A stretch of DNA of 64,000 nt, from NCBI GenBank assembly GCA_029968055.1, contig JASCNX010000005.1, positions 372,001-436,000 on the forward strand, in the 5' to 3' direction. The notes beneath the pieces were generated by a model. The model saw only the letters and a list, made by a program, of their open reading frames with translations, had not been told where the DNA came from and did no database searches. The stretch's first letter is position 1; each line of letters begins with the position of its first letter. The position numbers and the translations under genes are program-made. Source of the stretch: Xenophilus aerolatus (lineage in GTDB: Bacteria; Pseudomonadota; Gammaproteobacteria; Burkholderiales; Burkholderiaceae_C). Of this stretch, positions 29,067-37,288 are shown one piece after another.

Positions 29067-30050
29067 ATGAACCACAGATCCCTCATCGGCTACGGCGTGT
29101 TGCTCGTCGCGCTGATCGCGGCACCCTTCTTGGGTGCGTACCCGGTCTTCGTGATGAAGCTCATGTGCTTCGCGCTCTTCGCGTCGGCCTTCAACCTGTT
29201 GCTCGGCTTCACCGGACTGCTGTCGTTCGGCCACGCCGCGTTCCTGGGCTTCTCGGCGTACATCGCCGGCTACTGCCTGCGTGATCTCGGCCTCACGCCC
29301 GAGCTCGGCCTGATCGCCGGCACGCTCACCGGCGCCTTGCTCGGCTGGGTGTTCGGCCTGCTGGCGATCCGCCGCCAGGGCATCTACTTCGCGATGATCA
29401 CGCTGGCGCTGGCGCAGATGGTGTTCTTCTTCTGCCTGCAGGCGAAGTTCACCGGCGGCGAGGACGGCCTGCAGGGCGTGCCGCGCGGCAAGCTCTTCGG
29501 CGTGCTCGACCTGTCCACCGACCTGACGATGTACTACGTCACGCTCGTGGTCGTGGTGGCGGCCTTCCTGCTCATCGTGCGCACCATCCACTCGCCCTTC
29601 GGCCAAGTGCTCAAGGGCATCAAGGAGAACGAGCCGCGTGCGCTGTCGCTGGGCTACGACGTCAGCCGCTTCAAGCTGCTGGCCTTCGTGATCTCGGCCG
29701 CACTGTCGGGTCTGGCCGGTTCGCTCAAGACCCTGGTGCTGGGCTTTGCCACGCTGACTGACGTGCACTGGTCGTCGTCGGGCTCGGTCATCCTCATGAC
29801 GCTGCTGGGCGGGCTGGGCACGCTGTCGGGCCCCATCGTCGGCGCGGCGGTGGTGGTGGTGCTGGAGAACAAGATCGGCGACCTGGGCACCGCGCTGGCG
29901 CGCCTGACCGGGGTCGACTGGTTCAACACGCTGGGCGAGTCGGTCACCATGGTCACCGGCCTGATCTTCGTGGTCTGCGTGCTGGCCTTCCGGCGCGGCA
30001 TCATGGGCGAGGTGATCGCGCTGCTGGGGCGTCGCCGCAAGGGCGGCTGA
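29067..30050 (+). CDS. livM: ABC uptake transporter permease, LivM-like
   Basis: Second permease of the importer, 327 residues with eight to nine hydrophobic segments. It shows the family motifs NLLLGFTGLLSFGHAAFLGFSAY and GIKENEPRALSLGYDVSRFKL. It lies 16 bases after livH and is the last gene of the operon. The order (G, F, two binding proteins, H, M) places the ATPases first, which is less usual than binding protein first. Confidence 0.93.
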   Translation: MNHRSLIGYGVLLVALIAAPFLGAYPVFVMKLMCFALFASAFNLLLGFTGLLSFGHAAFLGFSAYIAGYCLRDLGLTPELGLIAGTLTGALLGWVFGLLAIRRQGIYFAMITLALAQMVFFFCLQAKFTGGEDGLQGVPRGKLFGVLDLSTDLTMYYVTLVVVVAAFLLIVRTIHSPFGQVLKGIKENEPRALSLGYDVSRFKLLAFVISAALSGLAGSLKTLVLGFATLTDVHWSSSGSVILMTLLGGLGTLSGPIVGAAVVVVLENKIGDLGTALARLTGVDWFNTLGESVTMVTGLIFVVCVLAFRRGIMGEVIALLGRRRKGG

Positions 30051-30074
30051 CCCGCTCGCAAACCGGCGGGCGCC

Positions 30075-31151
30075 TCAAAGCCGCAGCGCCGCCACGTAGC
30101 CCGTCATCTCCAGATAGCCGTGCCCGATGGTGCGGCCTGGCGCGTCGCGCAGCGCGCTCAGGCCCTCCCAGTAGATCGCGCCGGTCGAGCCGCGGCTGTC
30201 CAGCTCCTGGTCGTCCAGCAGCGAGGCCACCTCGAATCGGCCCGCCGGCGTGTCGAGCGTCCATTGCACCGGATAGCGCCCGCCCGAGCGCGGACTGGTC
30301 CACACGCGGCGGGGCGTGAAGCGCACGTCCTGCGGCCCGAAGGCCTGCACCGCGCCGCCTGGCGCACGCCACGACCCACCGACCCACAGCGCCGAGCCGT
30401 CGCGCCGTCGAAGCCGGAAGGCGGTGAGTGCGCTGCCATCGTCGAGATTCATGCCGATCCAGTCCCAGCCCACCGCCTCGGGATGCATCAGCGCCTCGCT
30501 CCATTCGTGGTCCAGCCAGGCCCGGCCGGTCACATCGACGGGAGGCTGGCCGGGCAGGGCGATGCGTCCTTGCACGGCCAGCTGCGGTTCGCTGTAGTAG
30601 TAGCTGGCCTGCGACGCATCCGGCCCCTTGCGCGACAGCCCGGCGTCGCCCTGCAGCAGCAGAGCTTGCGTGGGGCCGAAGCGCAGCGAGAGGCCGAAGC
30701 CCTCCGCGCCCGCATCGGCCGGCAACTCGGCCTGGTAGCGGCCGCTGGCGGCATCGCGCACCAGCGACCAGTCCTGCAGCCGCACGTCGGTGTCGGCCTC
30801 GGAGGCGCTCGCGATGCCGAAGCCGGCGCGCGCGATGCGCTGCGCATGCCGCAGCTGGCGGCCCTGCAGGTCGGTCACCGCCGCGTGCGCGAACAGCAAC
30901 TGCTTGGCCGCGAAGGCCGAGCGCATCGTCTGCGCCGCGTCCACGCGCGATCGGAAGAAGGTCACCTGGAAGCCGAAGCGCCGCCCGCCTGCCGCCTCGG
31001 CATGGCCGGTGACGTACCACCACTCGGTGCGCAGCTCCGGGTGGCTGCCGAAGTCACGCGGGAATTGCAGCGTGCGCGGTGGCAGGGCTTTCGCCGAGGT
31101 GGCCCACGCCAAGGCGGGCAGCAGGGCCAGGGTATGTCGACGGGTCAGCAT
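30075..31151 (-). CDS. AttH/CrtC-type lipocalin-like periplasmic protein
   Basis: A 358-residue protein with two lipocalin-like halves of the AttH (hydroxyneurosporene synthase-like) family. Motifs are LRTEWWYVTGH near residue 40 and GRAWLDHEWS near 210. The N-terminus (LTRRHTLALLPALAWATSAKA) looks like a Tat or Sec signal, placing it in the periplasm. AttH proteins accompany AttE/F/G ABC export systems; here the FtsX permease gene is 16 bases upstream. It is not a pigment enzyme on this evidence. Confidence 0.85.
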   Translation of the reverse strand: MLTRRHTLALLPALAWATSAKALPPRTLQFPRDFGSHPELRTEWWYVTGHAEAAGGRRFGFQVTFFRSRVDAAQTMRSAFAAKQLLFAHAAVTDLQGRQLRHAQRIARAGFGIASASEADTDVRLQDWSLVRDAASGRYQAELPADAGAEGFGLSLRFGPTQALLLQGDAGLSRKGPDASQASYYYSEPQLAVQGRIALPGQPPVDVTGRAWLDHEWSEALMHPEAVGWDWIGMNLDDGSALTAFRLRRRDGSALWVGGSWRAPGGAVQAFGPQDVRFTPRRVWTSPRSGGRYPVQWTLDTPAGRFEVASLLDDQELDSRGSTGAIYWEGLSALRDAPGRTIGHGYLEMTGYVAALRL

Positions 31152-31167
31152 GGTGGGTGGGCCGTCA

Positions 31168-33750
31168 TCACCAGTCCTCCTTCACCGCCAACACCGCCTC
31201 CCGCGACGCCGCCGCACGGCCCGCCAGCCAGGCCGTGACGGTGCCGGCCGTGACCACCGCACCGCACAGCAGCGCCAGCCGGCCCCAGGGCACGAGCAGG
31301 TCCATGCTCCAGTGGAAGCTCTGCGGGTTGACCACCTTCACCAGCACCACCGACACCGCGAGTCCCAGCGCCAGGCCGGCGACGGCGCCGATGGCGGTCC
31401 ACGCCGCGCCTTCGCCGGCGACCACGGCCAGCACCTGCCGGCGCGTCAGGCCGAGGTGTGCCAGCAGCCCGAATTCCTTGCGCCGCGCCAGCACCTGGGC
31501 GCTGAAGCTGGCCGCCACGCCGAACAGGCCGATGGCGATCGCCACCGCCTGCAGCCAGTAGGTGACGGCGAAGCTGCGGTCGAAGATGCGCAGCGAGTTG
31601 GCGCGGATCTGCGCCACGGACGAGAACTCGATGGCGTCGGCATCGCCGCCGAAAGCCTCGGCCGCCACGCCGCGCGCGGCCTGCTGCACGTCGGCCTCGC
31701 GCGCCCCGGGCGCGAGCCACAGCGCGATGTCGCTCACGTGCCGGTCGCCGGTCAGGCGGACGAAGTCGGCGCTGTCCATCGTCACCGCACCGAACTGGCG
31801 CACATAGTCGCGCCATACGCCTGCGATGAAGAAGGACGCGGCTTGCGTCGACGATGCGGGCGCTGCCGCCCCGAATGCCTTGGCCAGTTCGGGCCAGCCC
31901 TGTCCCGGCCGCAGGCCATACAGCGCCACCATCGGCTCGCTCACGTACAGGGCGATGCGCCCGGCGGGCACGGGCAGGGCCGGGCCGACCAGCGGCAGCG
32001 AGCGTGCGGCGTCGTCGGCGTCGATGGCGCGGGCGATCAGCGTGACCGGCGGCCTCGCGGCGTCGAGCAGCAGGCTGCGGGTGCGCAGGGTGCTGGCCCG
32101 CGCCACCCCCGGAAGCTGTGCCATGCGCTGCACCACGGCCGCGTCGAAGGGCGCGGCGTCGGTCGACGCACCGCCGGTACCGGCCGCGCGCAGGTACAGG
32201 TCGGCGGGCAGCACCACGTCGAGCCACTGCGTCACCGAATCGCGAAAGCTCGCCACCATCACCGTCAGCGCGACCGACAGCGCCAGGCTGGCGACCACGC
32301 CGCTCACCGCCACCGCCGCGGTGCCCCGCATGCGCCGCGCACGTTCGACGGCCAGCATGGGCAGCAGCCGTTGGCCGAGCCGCGGCGCGAGCCGGTCGTA
32401 CACCGCCTCGATCAGCCAGGGCAGGCCGGCGATGCCCCCCACCAGCAGCAGCCCGACCGAGACGTACGCTGCCAGGGGAATGCCAAAAACGGCCGGCATG
32501 CCGGCCAGGCCCGCGCCCCCCGCGATCAGGGCGAGCGCCATCCACGGCCGGCGCACGGTGGCCGTGCCGGCGCCCAGGCCCTTGAGCGTCTGCGCCTCGG
32601 GCAGGCGCTGCGCGGCACGCGCGGGCCACCAGCCGCCCACGCCGGCCGCTGCCAGGCCGAGCGCACCGTAGAGCAGGGCGGCCGGCGAACTCCATTGCAG
32701 CCGCGGCGACACGCCCGCGAAATAGCCGCCCCCGAGGTCGCCGCCCAGCAGACGCAGCGCAGCCCAGGCCAGCGTGCCGCCCAGCGCGAGCCCGGCCAGG
32801 CTGCCCACGGCACCCAGCAGCAGCGACTCCGCCAGCACCAGGCGCAGGCGCTGGCTTGGGGTGAGGCCCAGCACACCGAGCAGCGCGAACTGCTGCGCGC
32901 GCTTGGCCACACTGAGCGCCAGCACCGAGAACACCAGGAAGGCCCCCGTGAACAGCGCCACCAGCGCCAGCACCGTGAGGTTGACGCGGTAGGCGCGCGA
33001 CAGGTTGCTCGCGCGCTCGGCCGCATCGCCGGGCTCGGCCACGCGCACGTTCGCCGGCCATCCGGGCAGGCGCTGCAGCGCGGCGACGAAAGCGCTGCGG
33101 TCGGTGCCCGGTGCCAGCCGCAGGTCGATGCGCGTGAGCTCGCCGCCACGGCCCAGCAGGTCCTGTGCGGCGCCGATGTCCATCACGGCCAGCGCGCTGC
33201 CGCTCGCAGCCACCGTGCCGGCGATGCGCAGGGGTGGCTGCCCGGGCGCTGCGCCGTCGAGCCGCAGTTCGGTGGCCGATCCGACCGCCTGACGGGCCGC
33301 CGGGTTCAGGAAGGCCTGGCCGGGCGACAGCATCGCGAAGCGCGTGTCGTCGTCACCGCCCCGCGCAGGCACCGGCATCAGCGCGGGCGCGATGCCGGGC
33401 ACGACCAACGCATCGACGCCGACCACGCGCAGACCCAGCCGCTGGCCGGCGGGCGTGTGCGCGATCGCCTGGACCTCCAGCACCGGGCTGGCCAGCCGCA
33501 CCTGCGGCAGCCGCGCCACCTGCGCATACACCCGCTCGTCGAAGCCGCCCTGCACCGCGCGCAGCTCCAGGTCGGGCTGGCCGTTGACCGAGCGCACGGC
33601 GCCCTGGAACTCGTCCAGCGCCGAAGCGTTGATCAGGTGCACCGAGAAGGCCAGCGCCACCCCCAGCATGACCGCCACCACCGCCGCCAGGTTGCGCCAC
33701 GGGTGGTGCCGCAGCTCTTGCCAGGAGAAGGTGCGCAGCAGGGCGAGCAT
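31168..33750 (-). CDS. FtsX/MacB-type ABC permease (AttFG-like)
   Basis: An 860-residue inner-membrane permease with two FtsX repeats: an N-terminal membrane segment (about 18-38), a large periplasmic domain, membrane groups near 245-390 and 430-500, and a C-terminal FtsX domain near 735-850. It resembles LolC/MacB-type extrusion permeases and needs a partner ATPase; none is adjacent, and the likely one is at 40133-40816. It is followed by the AttH-like gene after 16 bases. A CACAAT hexamer ends 6 bases before the ATG. Confidence 0.87.
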   Translation of the reverse strand: MLALLRTFSWQELRHHPWRNLAAVVAVMLGVALAFSVHLINASALDEFQGAVRSVNGQPDLELRAVQGGFDERVYAQVARLPQVRLASPVLEVQAIAHTPAGQRLGLRVVGVDALVVPGIAPALMPVPARGGDDDTRFAMLSPGQAFLNPAARQAVGSATELRLDGAAPGQPPLRIAGTVAASGSALAVMDIGAAQDLLGRGGELTRIDLRLAPGTDRSAFVAALQRLPGWPANVRVAEPGDAAERASNLSRAYRVNLTVLALVALFTGAFLVFSVLALSVAKRAQQFALLGVLGLTPSQRLRLVLAESLLLGAVGSLAGLALGGTLAWAALRLLGGDLGGGYFAGVSPRLQWSSPAALLYGALGLAAAGVGGWWPARAAQRLPEAQTLKGLGAGTATVRRPWMALALIAGGAGLAGMPAVFGIPLAAYVSVGLLLVGGIAGLPWLIEAVYDRLAPRLGQRLLPMLAVERARRMRGTAAVAVSGVVASLALSVALTVMVASFRDSVTQWLDVVLPADLYLRAAGTGGASTDAAPFDAAVVQRMAQLPGVARASTLRTRSLLLDAARPPVTLIARAIDADDAARSLPLVGPALPVPAGRIALYVSEPMVALYGLRPGQGWPELAKAFGAAAPASSTQAASFFIAGVWRDYVRQFGAVTMDSADFVRLTGDRHVSDIALWLAPGAREADVQQAARGVAAEAFGGDADAIEFSSVAQIRANSLRIFDRSFAVTYWLQAVAIAIGLFGVAASFSAQVLARRKEFGLLAHLGLTRRQVLAVVAGEGAAWTAIGAVAGLALGLAVSVVLVKVVNPQSFHWSMDLLVPWGRLALLCGAVVTAGTVTAWLAGRAAASREAVLAVKEDW

Positions 33751-33756
33751 GGGGCC

Positions 33757-33762
33757 ATTGTG
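33757..33762 (-). promoter_or_regulatory. Possible -10 (CACAAT) of the FtsX permease gene
   Basis: On the minus strand CACAAT ends 6 bases before the ATG at 33750; no SD lies between. This suggests the permease-lipocalin pair has its own promoter, independent of the distant ATPase gene. The -35 is weak. Confidence 0.35.
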
Positions 33763-33862
33763 GCCCCGTGTCGGCCGCGGGGAAGAACGGCGTCAGCGCA
33801 GGGCGGCCGCGTGCAAGGCACCCGCCCAAGGTACGGCAGCGTGTATGGCGATTCCACACTTT

Positions 33863-33899
33863 TAAGTTGTATTGAGCAACTTGGTGTAAGTTGTATAGT
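33863..33899 (+). promoter_or_regulatory. Promoter and operator-like repeats before the NrtR-like gene
   Basis: This short AT-rich island carries TAAGTTGTAT twice (33863-33872 and 33887-33896). The first copy also forms an inverted pair, AAGTTG (33864-33869) with CAACTT (33877-33882). A -35-like TTGAGC (33872-33877), 16-base spacer and TATAGT (33894-33899) overlap them. It looks like an autoregulatory site. Confidence 0.55.
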
Positions 33900-33928
33900 G
33901 CCACGATCAACACCTTCCGGTTGAATCC

Positions 33929-34681
33929 GTGGCCAGCCTTCGTTCCTTCAACCCGCGCGCCCCGAGCTTTCCGCGGCCGCTCACCACCGTCGACGTGGTG
34001 CTCTTCGCCGTGCAGGACGATGGGTTGAAGGTGCTTCTGGTGCGCCGGCCCGATGGGGCGGCCGAACCCTTCGCGGGCCGCTGGGCGCTGCCGGGCGGCT
34101 TCGTGAACGTGGACGTCGACGCCAGCCTGCTCGACTGCGCGCTGCGCAAGCTGCGCGAGAAGACGGGCGCGATCACGCCGTACCTGGAGCAGCTCGGCAG
34201 CTGGGGCAACGCCACGCGCGACCCGCGCGGCTGGTCGGCCACGCACTGCTTCTATGCGCTGGTGCCGGCGCCGTCGGTCGACTTGCAGCGCAGTGCCAAC
34301 GCCACCGAGGTGGGCTGGTTCGATGCGGACGCCGCGCTGCGCAAGCGCCTGGCCTTCGACCACGCCGAACTGCTGGCCGCGGCGCTGGCACGCCTGCGCA
34401 GCAAGGTCGAGTACACCTCGCTGCCGGCCTTCCTGATCGAGGAGCCTTTCACACTGCCGGCGCTGCAGCACGTCTACGAGGTCGTGCTGGGTCGGCCGGT
34501 GGACAAGAGCGCCTTTCGCAAGCGCATGCTCGATGGCGGCTTCATGGAGGAGGCCGGCATGCGCGCCGCCGAGGCCGGGCAACTGGGCCGGCCCGCCATG
34601 ACCTACCGCCTGCGCGACCGCTCGCAGGCGGCGCTGTTCCCGCGGACCTTCAACGCACGGGGTGCCGACGACATGGGCTGA
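33929..34681 (+). CDS. NrtR-like regulator (degenerate NUDIX domain plus winged helix)
   Basis: A 250-residue protein with an N-terminal NUDIX fold (about 17-150) and a C-terminal winged-helix domain (about 160-245, with TLPALQHVYEVVLGRPVDKSAFRKRML). The NUDIX box region reads GGFVNVDVDASLLDCALRKLREKTG and lacks the paired catalytic glutamates. This fits NrtR repressors, which sense ADP-ribose or NAD-related ligands and control NAD synthesis or sugar genes. It starts with GTG. The target genes are not evident, and the nearby tube pair runs in the same direction. Confidence 0.83.
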   Translation: MASLRSFNPRAPSFPRPLTTVDVVLFAVQDDGLKVLLVRRPDGAAEPFAGRWALPGGFVNVDVDASLLDCALRKLREKTGAITPYLEQLGSWGNATRDPRGWSATHCFYALVPAPSVDLQRSANATEVGWFDADAALRKRLAFDHAELLAAALARLRSKVEYTSLPAFLIEEPFTLPALQHVYEVVLGRPVDKSAFRKRMLDGGFMEEAGMRAAEAGQLGRPAMTYRLRDRSQAALFPRTFNARGADDMG

Positions 34682-34766
34682 GCCGGGCGGCGCTACCACC
34701 TCTGCCATATTGCTGCGGCAGGCGGCTCTCGTGGATGCTGCGGCCTTCCACCGGAGGCAGCCGCGC

Positions 34767-35291
34767 ATGGCCCAGTTCACCGTCAACCCGAACCGCTTCG
34801 ACCCCTACAAGGCCTTCAAATTCCGCGTGAAGTGGGACGGCCGCTACGTCGCCGGCGTGAGCCGCATCTCGGCGCTGCGGCGCAGCACCGAGGTGCTCGA
34901 GTACCGCGAGGGCGGCGACCCGTCGTCGGTGCGCAAGTCGCCGGGCCGCACGAAATTCGACGCCATCACGCTGCAGCGCGGCGTCACGCACGACGTGGAG
35001 TTCGAGCGCTGGGCGCAGAAGGTCTGGAACCTCGGCGGTGGCCTGGGCGCCGAGGTCTCGCTCAAGGACTTCCGCAAGGACCTGATGATCGAGCTGCACA
35101 ACGAGGCGGGCCAGCTCGTGCTGGCCTACAAGGTGTACCGCGCCTGGGTGTCGGAGTTCGTCGCGCTGCCCGAGCTCGACGCCAACGCCCATGCCGTCGC
35201 GATCCAGCGCATCCGGCTCGAGAACGAAGGCTGGGAGCGCGACACCGAGGTGGTCGAGCCGTCCGAGCCGTCCTTCGGTGCCTCGGCCTGA
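34767..35291 (+). CDS. T4 gp19-like tail-tube protein (contractile injection system/phage tail family)
   Basis: A 174-residue protein of the T4-gp19-like tube family, whose members stack into the inner tube of phage tails and extracellular contractile injection systems. Family features are the NPNRFDPYKAFKFRVKWDGRYV start, RRSTEVLEYREGGDP, and DVEFERWAQKVWN. GGAGG lies 9 bases before the ATG, which fixes the start. It is followed at 15 bases by an adaptor-like gene. No sheath, baseplate, spike or ATPase gene is present nearby. Confidence 0.82.
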   Translation: MAQFTVNPNRFDPYKAFKFRVKWDGRYVAGVSRISALRRSTEVLEYREGGDPSSVRKSPGRTKFDAITLQRGVTHDVEFERWAQKVWNLGGGLGAEVSLKDFRKDLMIELHNEAGQLVLAYKVYRAWVSEFVALPELDANAHAVAIQRIRLENEGWERDTEVVEPSEPSFGASA

Positions 35292-35306
35292 GCGGCGGAG
35301 CGCACG

Positions 35307-35867
35307 ATGAAGGACGAGGCACCGCTCAAGGCCGGCCTGCTCGTGCTCGCGCCCGACAGCGCATCGGTGCGCCAGGCGATCGTCTTCCAGTTCAACCCCG
35401 AGACGCTCGCCCGCCAGATCGGGCCCGCGCCCGGTGCGACGCCGGCCGAGGCGGCAGCGGTGGTCGAGACGATCCGGCTCGAAGCGCACTTCGACGCCCT
35501 GGCTGCGACGACGGGGACTGCGATGCCGGGGGGCATTGCGCCGGTGCTGGCCGCGCTGGAGGCGCTGGTGCCGCACGGGGCCGACGGGCCCGCGCAGCGT
35601 CCGCTGGTGCTCTTGGCCTGGGGGCGGCAACGAGTGCAGCCGGTGCAGGTGATCGCGCTGGACATCGTCGAGCAGGCCTTCGACCGGGCACTGAACCCGC
35701 TGCGGGCCCAGGTGACGCTGCACCTGCGCGCACTGCTGGCGAACGAACTCCGCGCCGGCGGCCGGGGCGCCAAGTTGCTGGCCGCCCATGCGCGCACGCG
35801 CGCCGCGCTGGCCGCGCAGGTCGGGCCGCAGGGGCTGGAGGCACTGGGCCTGGCCTCGCTGCCTTGA
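35307..35867 (+). CDS. CIS-tube-protein-like adaptor (eCIS/phage tail family)
   Basis: A 186-residue protein. The N-terminal VFQFNPETLARQI motif is characteristic of tube-associated proteins of contractile injection systems (CIS tube N-terminal family). Conserved blocks follow: IRLEAHFDAL, GIAPVLAALEALV, PLVLLAWGRQRVQPVQVIALDIVEQAFD and LNPLRAQVTLHLRAL. No C-terminal LysM domain is seen, which larger homologues carry. Coupled to the tube gene, it probably caps or joins the tube. Family placement is from recalled motifs, not a search. Confidence 0.72.
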   Translation: MKDEAPLKAGLLVLAPDSASVRQAIVFQFNPETLARQIGPAPGATPAEAAAVVETIRLEAHFDALAATTGTAMPGGIAPVLAALEALVPHGADGPAQRPLVLLAWGRQRVQPVQVIALDIVEQAFDRALNPLRAQVTLHLRALLANELRAGGRGAKLLAAHARTRAALAAQVGPQGLEALGLASLP

Positions 35868-35925
35868 CCGAATGCCCGCGCCGCGGGGCCGGGAAAGTCG
35901 GCACCGCGATGTCACGCGCCCCGCC

Positions 35926-35931
35926 GACAAT
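35926..35931 (+). promoter_or_regulatory. Possible -10 (GACAAT) of the acetyltransferase gene
   Basis: GACAAT ends 6 bases before the ATG at 35938. No SD is present between the two and no clear -35 is seen upstream. Confidence 0.3.
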
Positions 35932-35937
35932 GGCGCC

Positions 35938-36708
35938 ATGTCCTTTTCCGTCGAAGCCATCGAACGTGCCACGCTGGCGGCCGTGCCGCCGGACACCCTC
36001 GAGGAACAGCCCGGCTGGCTGCTCGCGCTGGACGCCGGCACCGTGGGCCGCGCGCACAGCGCCGTGCCGCTGCACCACGGTACGCCCGACCCGTCGCTGC
36101 TGCCGCTGATCGAGGCGCGCTACCGCGCGGCCGGCCTGCCGCCGGTGTTCCGCCTCCCGGTCGAGACGCCGGCCTTCACCGACTTCGGCGCGGCCCTGCG
36201 CGAGCGCGGGTACGTCCCGTCGCGGCCCACGCTGGTCATGACCGGCAGCGCCGAGGCCATGGCCGCGGGCGGCCGCGCCGATGCGGTGCAACTGGACAGC
36301 CAGCCCGGCGAGGAGTGGTCGCGCGTGTACCTGGGCGAAGGCTTCGATCCCGTCGATGGCGCACACCGCGTGCGCCTGCTGCGCCGGGCGCACGATGCGG
36401 TGTACGCTGGCGTGCGCCTCGCCCTGGAGCCCGGTGCGCCCGAGCTCCTGGGCGCCGTTGGCTGCGCCTGCTTCAGCCACGGCCTGGTCGGCGTGCACGG
36501 CATGCGCACGCGCCCGCGCTTTCGCGGTCGCGGCCTGGCGCGCCAGCTCATGGCCGCGATGGGCGTCGAAGCGCAACGCCGGGGCATCGCGGACGCGTTC
36601 TTGCAGGTCGAGGTCGAGAACTACCTGGCGCGTTCGCTGTATGCGCGCATCGGCTTCGAGCCGGCGTGGACGTACGTGTACTGGCAGCAGCCGTCGGTGG
36701 CGGCCTGA
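35938..36708 (+). CDS. GNAT-family N-acetyltransferase
   Basis: A 256-residue protein. The C-terminal half has the GNAT core, with the acetyl-CoA loop RFRGRGLARQLMAAM near residue 198 and the late NYLARSLYARIGFEPAWTYVYW motif. The N-terminal half resembles a second, degenerate GNAT fold, as in tandem GNAT proteins. The substrate is unknown. The ATG at 35938 was chosen over upstream frame extension because it starts a normal N-terminus. Confidence 0.83.
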   Translation: MSFSVEAIERATLAAVPPDTLEEQPGWLLALDAGTVGRAHSAVPLHHGTPDPSLLPLIEARYRAAGLPPVFRLPVETPAFTDFGAALRERGYVPSRPTLVMTGSAEAMAAGGRADAVQLDSQPGEEWSRVYLGEGFDPVDGAHRVRLLRRAHDAVYAGVRLALEPGAPELLGAVGCACFSHGLVGVHGMRTRPRFRGRGLARQLMAAMGVEAQRRGIADAFLQVEVENYLARSLYARIGFEPAWTYVYWQQPSVAA

Positions 36709-36718
36709 ACGGCTGAAC

Positions 36719-36744
36719 CTATCGACGCCTCACTTCGACGATAG
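36719..36744. terminator. Weak inverted repeat between convergent genes
   Basis: CTATCG (36719-36724) pairs with CGATAG (36739-36744) in the short gap between the acetyltransferase and the small minus-strand gene. No T-run; it may act as a weak bidirectional end. Confidence 0.25.
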
Positions 36745-36765
36745 ATCGCGCCCCTGAGCGGCTCG

Positions 36766-37068
36766 TCAGTCGACGCCTGTCAGCAGCAGCCCGGCTTCGT
36801 AGGCGGTGCGCGCGGCCGATTTGATGTTCTCGAGCAGCGTCTTCAGACGCTCTTCCGCCCGCTTCGGATGACGTGCGTCGAGCGGCGGCTGCATGAGGTC
36901 ACCCACGACGCCCATCAGAAGCCTCGACGACTCGAGGCTCTTGCGTGCGGCCAGCCGCTCTTGCTGCGAGAGCTGCGACTGCCATGCGTCGTCGCTGTCG
37001 AACCGTGCAAGCATGACTTCGATCATCCGCTGCGCGGCGGCCGTGTCCGGCACCTCAGGTGTCCTCAT
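36766..37068 (-). CDS. Small hypothetical protein (100 aa)
   Basis: A 100-residue soluble, mostly helical protein (MRTPEVPDTAAAQ start, many Ala/Leu/Arg) that I do not recognise. The ATG at 37068 has GGAG 5 bases upstream, which supports a real gene; longer frames upstream on this strand lack that. It diverges from the HDOD gene over 220 bases. No Cys, signal or membrane segment is present. Confidence 0.6.
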   Translation of the reverse strand: MRTPEVPDTAAAQRMIEVMLARFDSDDAWQSQLSQQERLAARKSLESSRLLMGVVGDLMQPPLDARHPKRAEERLKTLLENIKSAARTAYEAGLLLTGVD

Positions 37069-37233
37069 CGAATCTCCATTGACATGCCGGTCCCCCGGCC
37101 AACGAACTGTGCGAGCCCACAGTCTTGTCCGTCGCGCGGTCGCTGAACAGGGCCAGTTGCGGCGCATCGGGGCGGGCCAGTGCCGGCCCGCCACGCGATG
37201 CCTTCGGCGGTGGACCTGTCGAATCTGCTCGAA

Positions 37234-37247
37234 CTGAACCTGTTCAG
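37234..37247. promoter_or_regulatory. Perfect inverted repeat CTGAAC-CT-GTTCAG
   Basis: Arms CTGAAC (37234-37239) and GTTCAG (37242-37247) lie 42 bases before the HDOD start, overlapping a weak -35 (TGTTCA) that is 17 bases from AACAAT (37264-37269). This is an operator candidate for the divergent pair. CTG-N8-CAG spacing is too short for a LexA box. Confidence 0.4.
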
Positions 37248-37288
37248 CGGCGCGGGCGCCAAAAACAATCGGATGAGGAGCCGAGCAA

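Noticed and set aside
30790-33924. A 1044-codon plus-strand frame across the FtsX permease gene
   Set aside because: Shadow of the minus-strand permease; no recognisable domain and no SD.
34767-35867. Prophage interpretation of the tube pair
   Set aside because: No integrase, terminase, capsid or lysis genes are nearby, and the flanking genes are ordinary bacterial ones.
37234-37247. LexA box
   Set aside because: The spacing is CTG-N8-CAG; the gammaproteobacterial LexA box needs CTG-N10-CAG.
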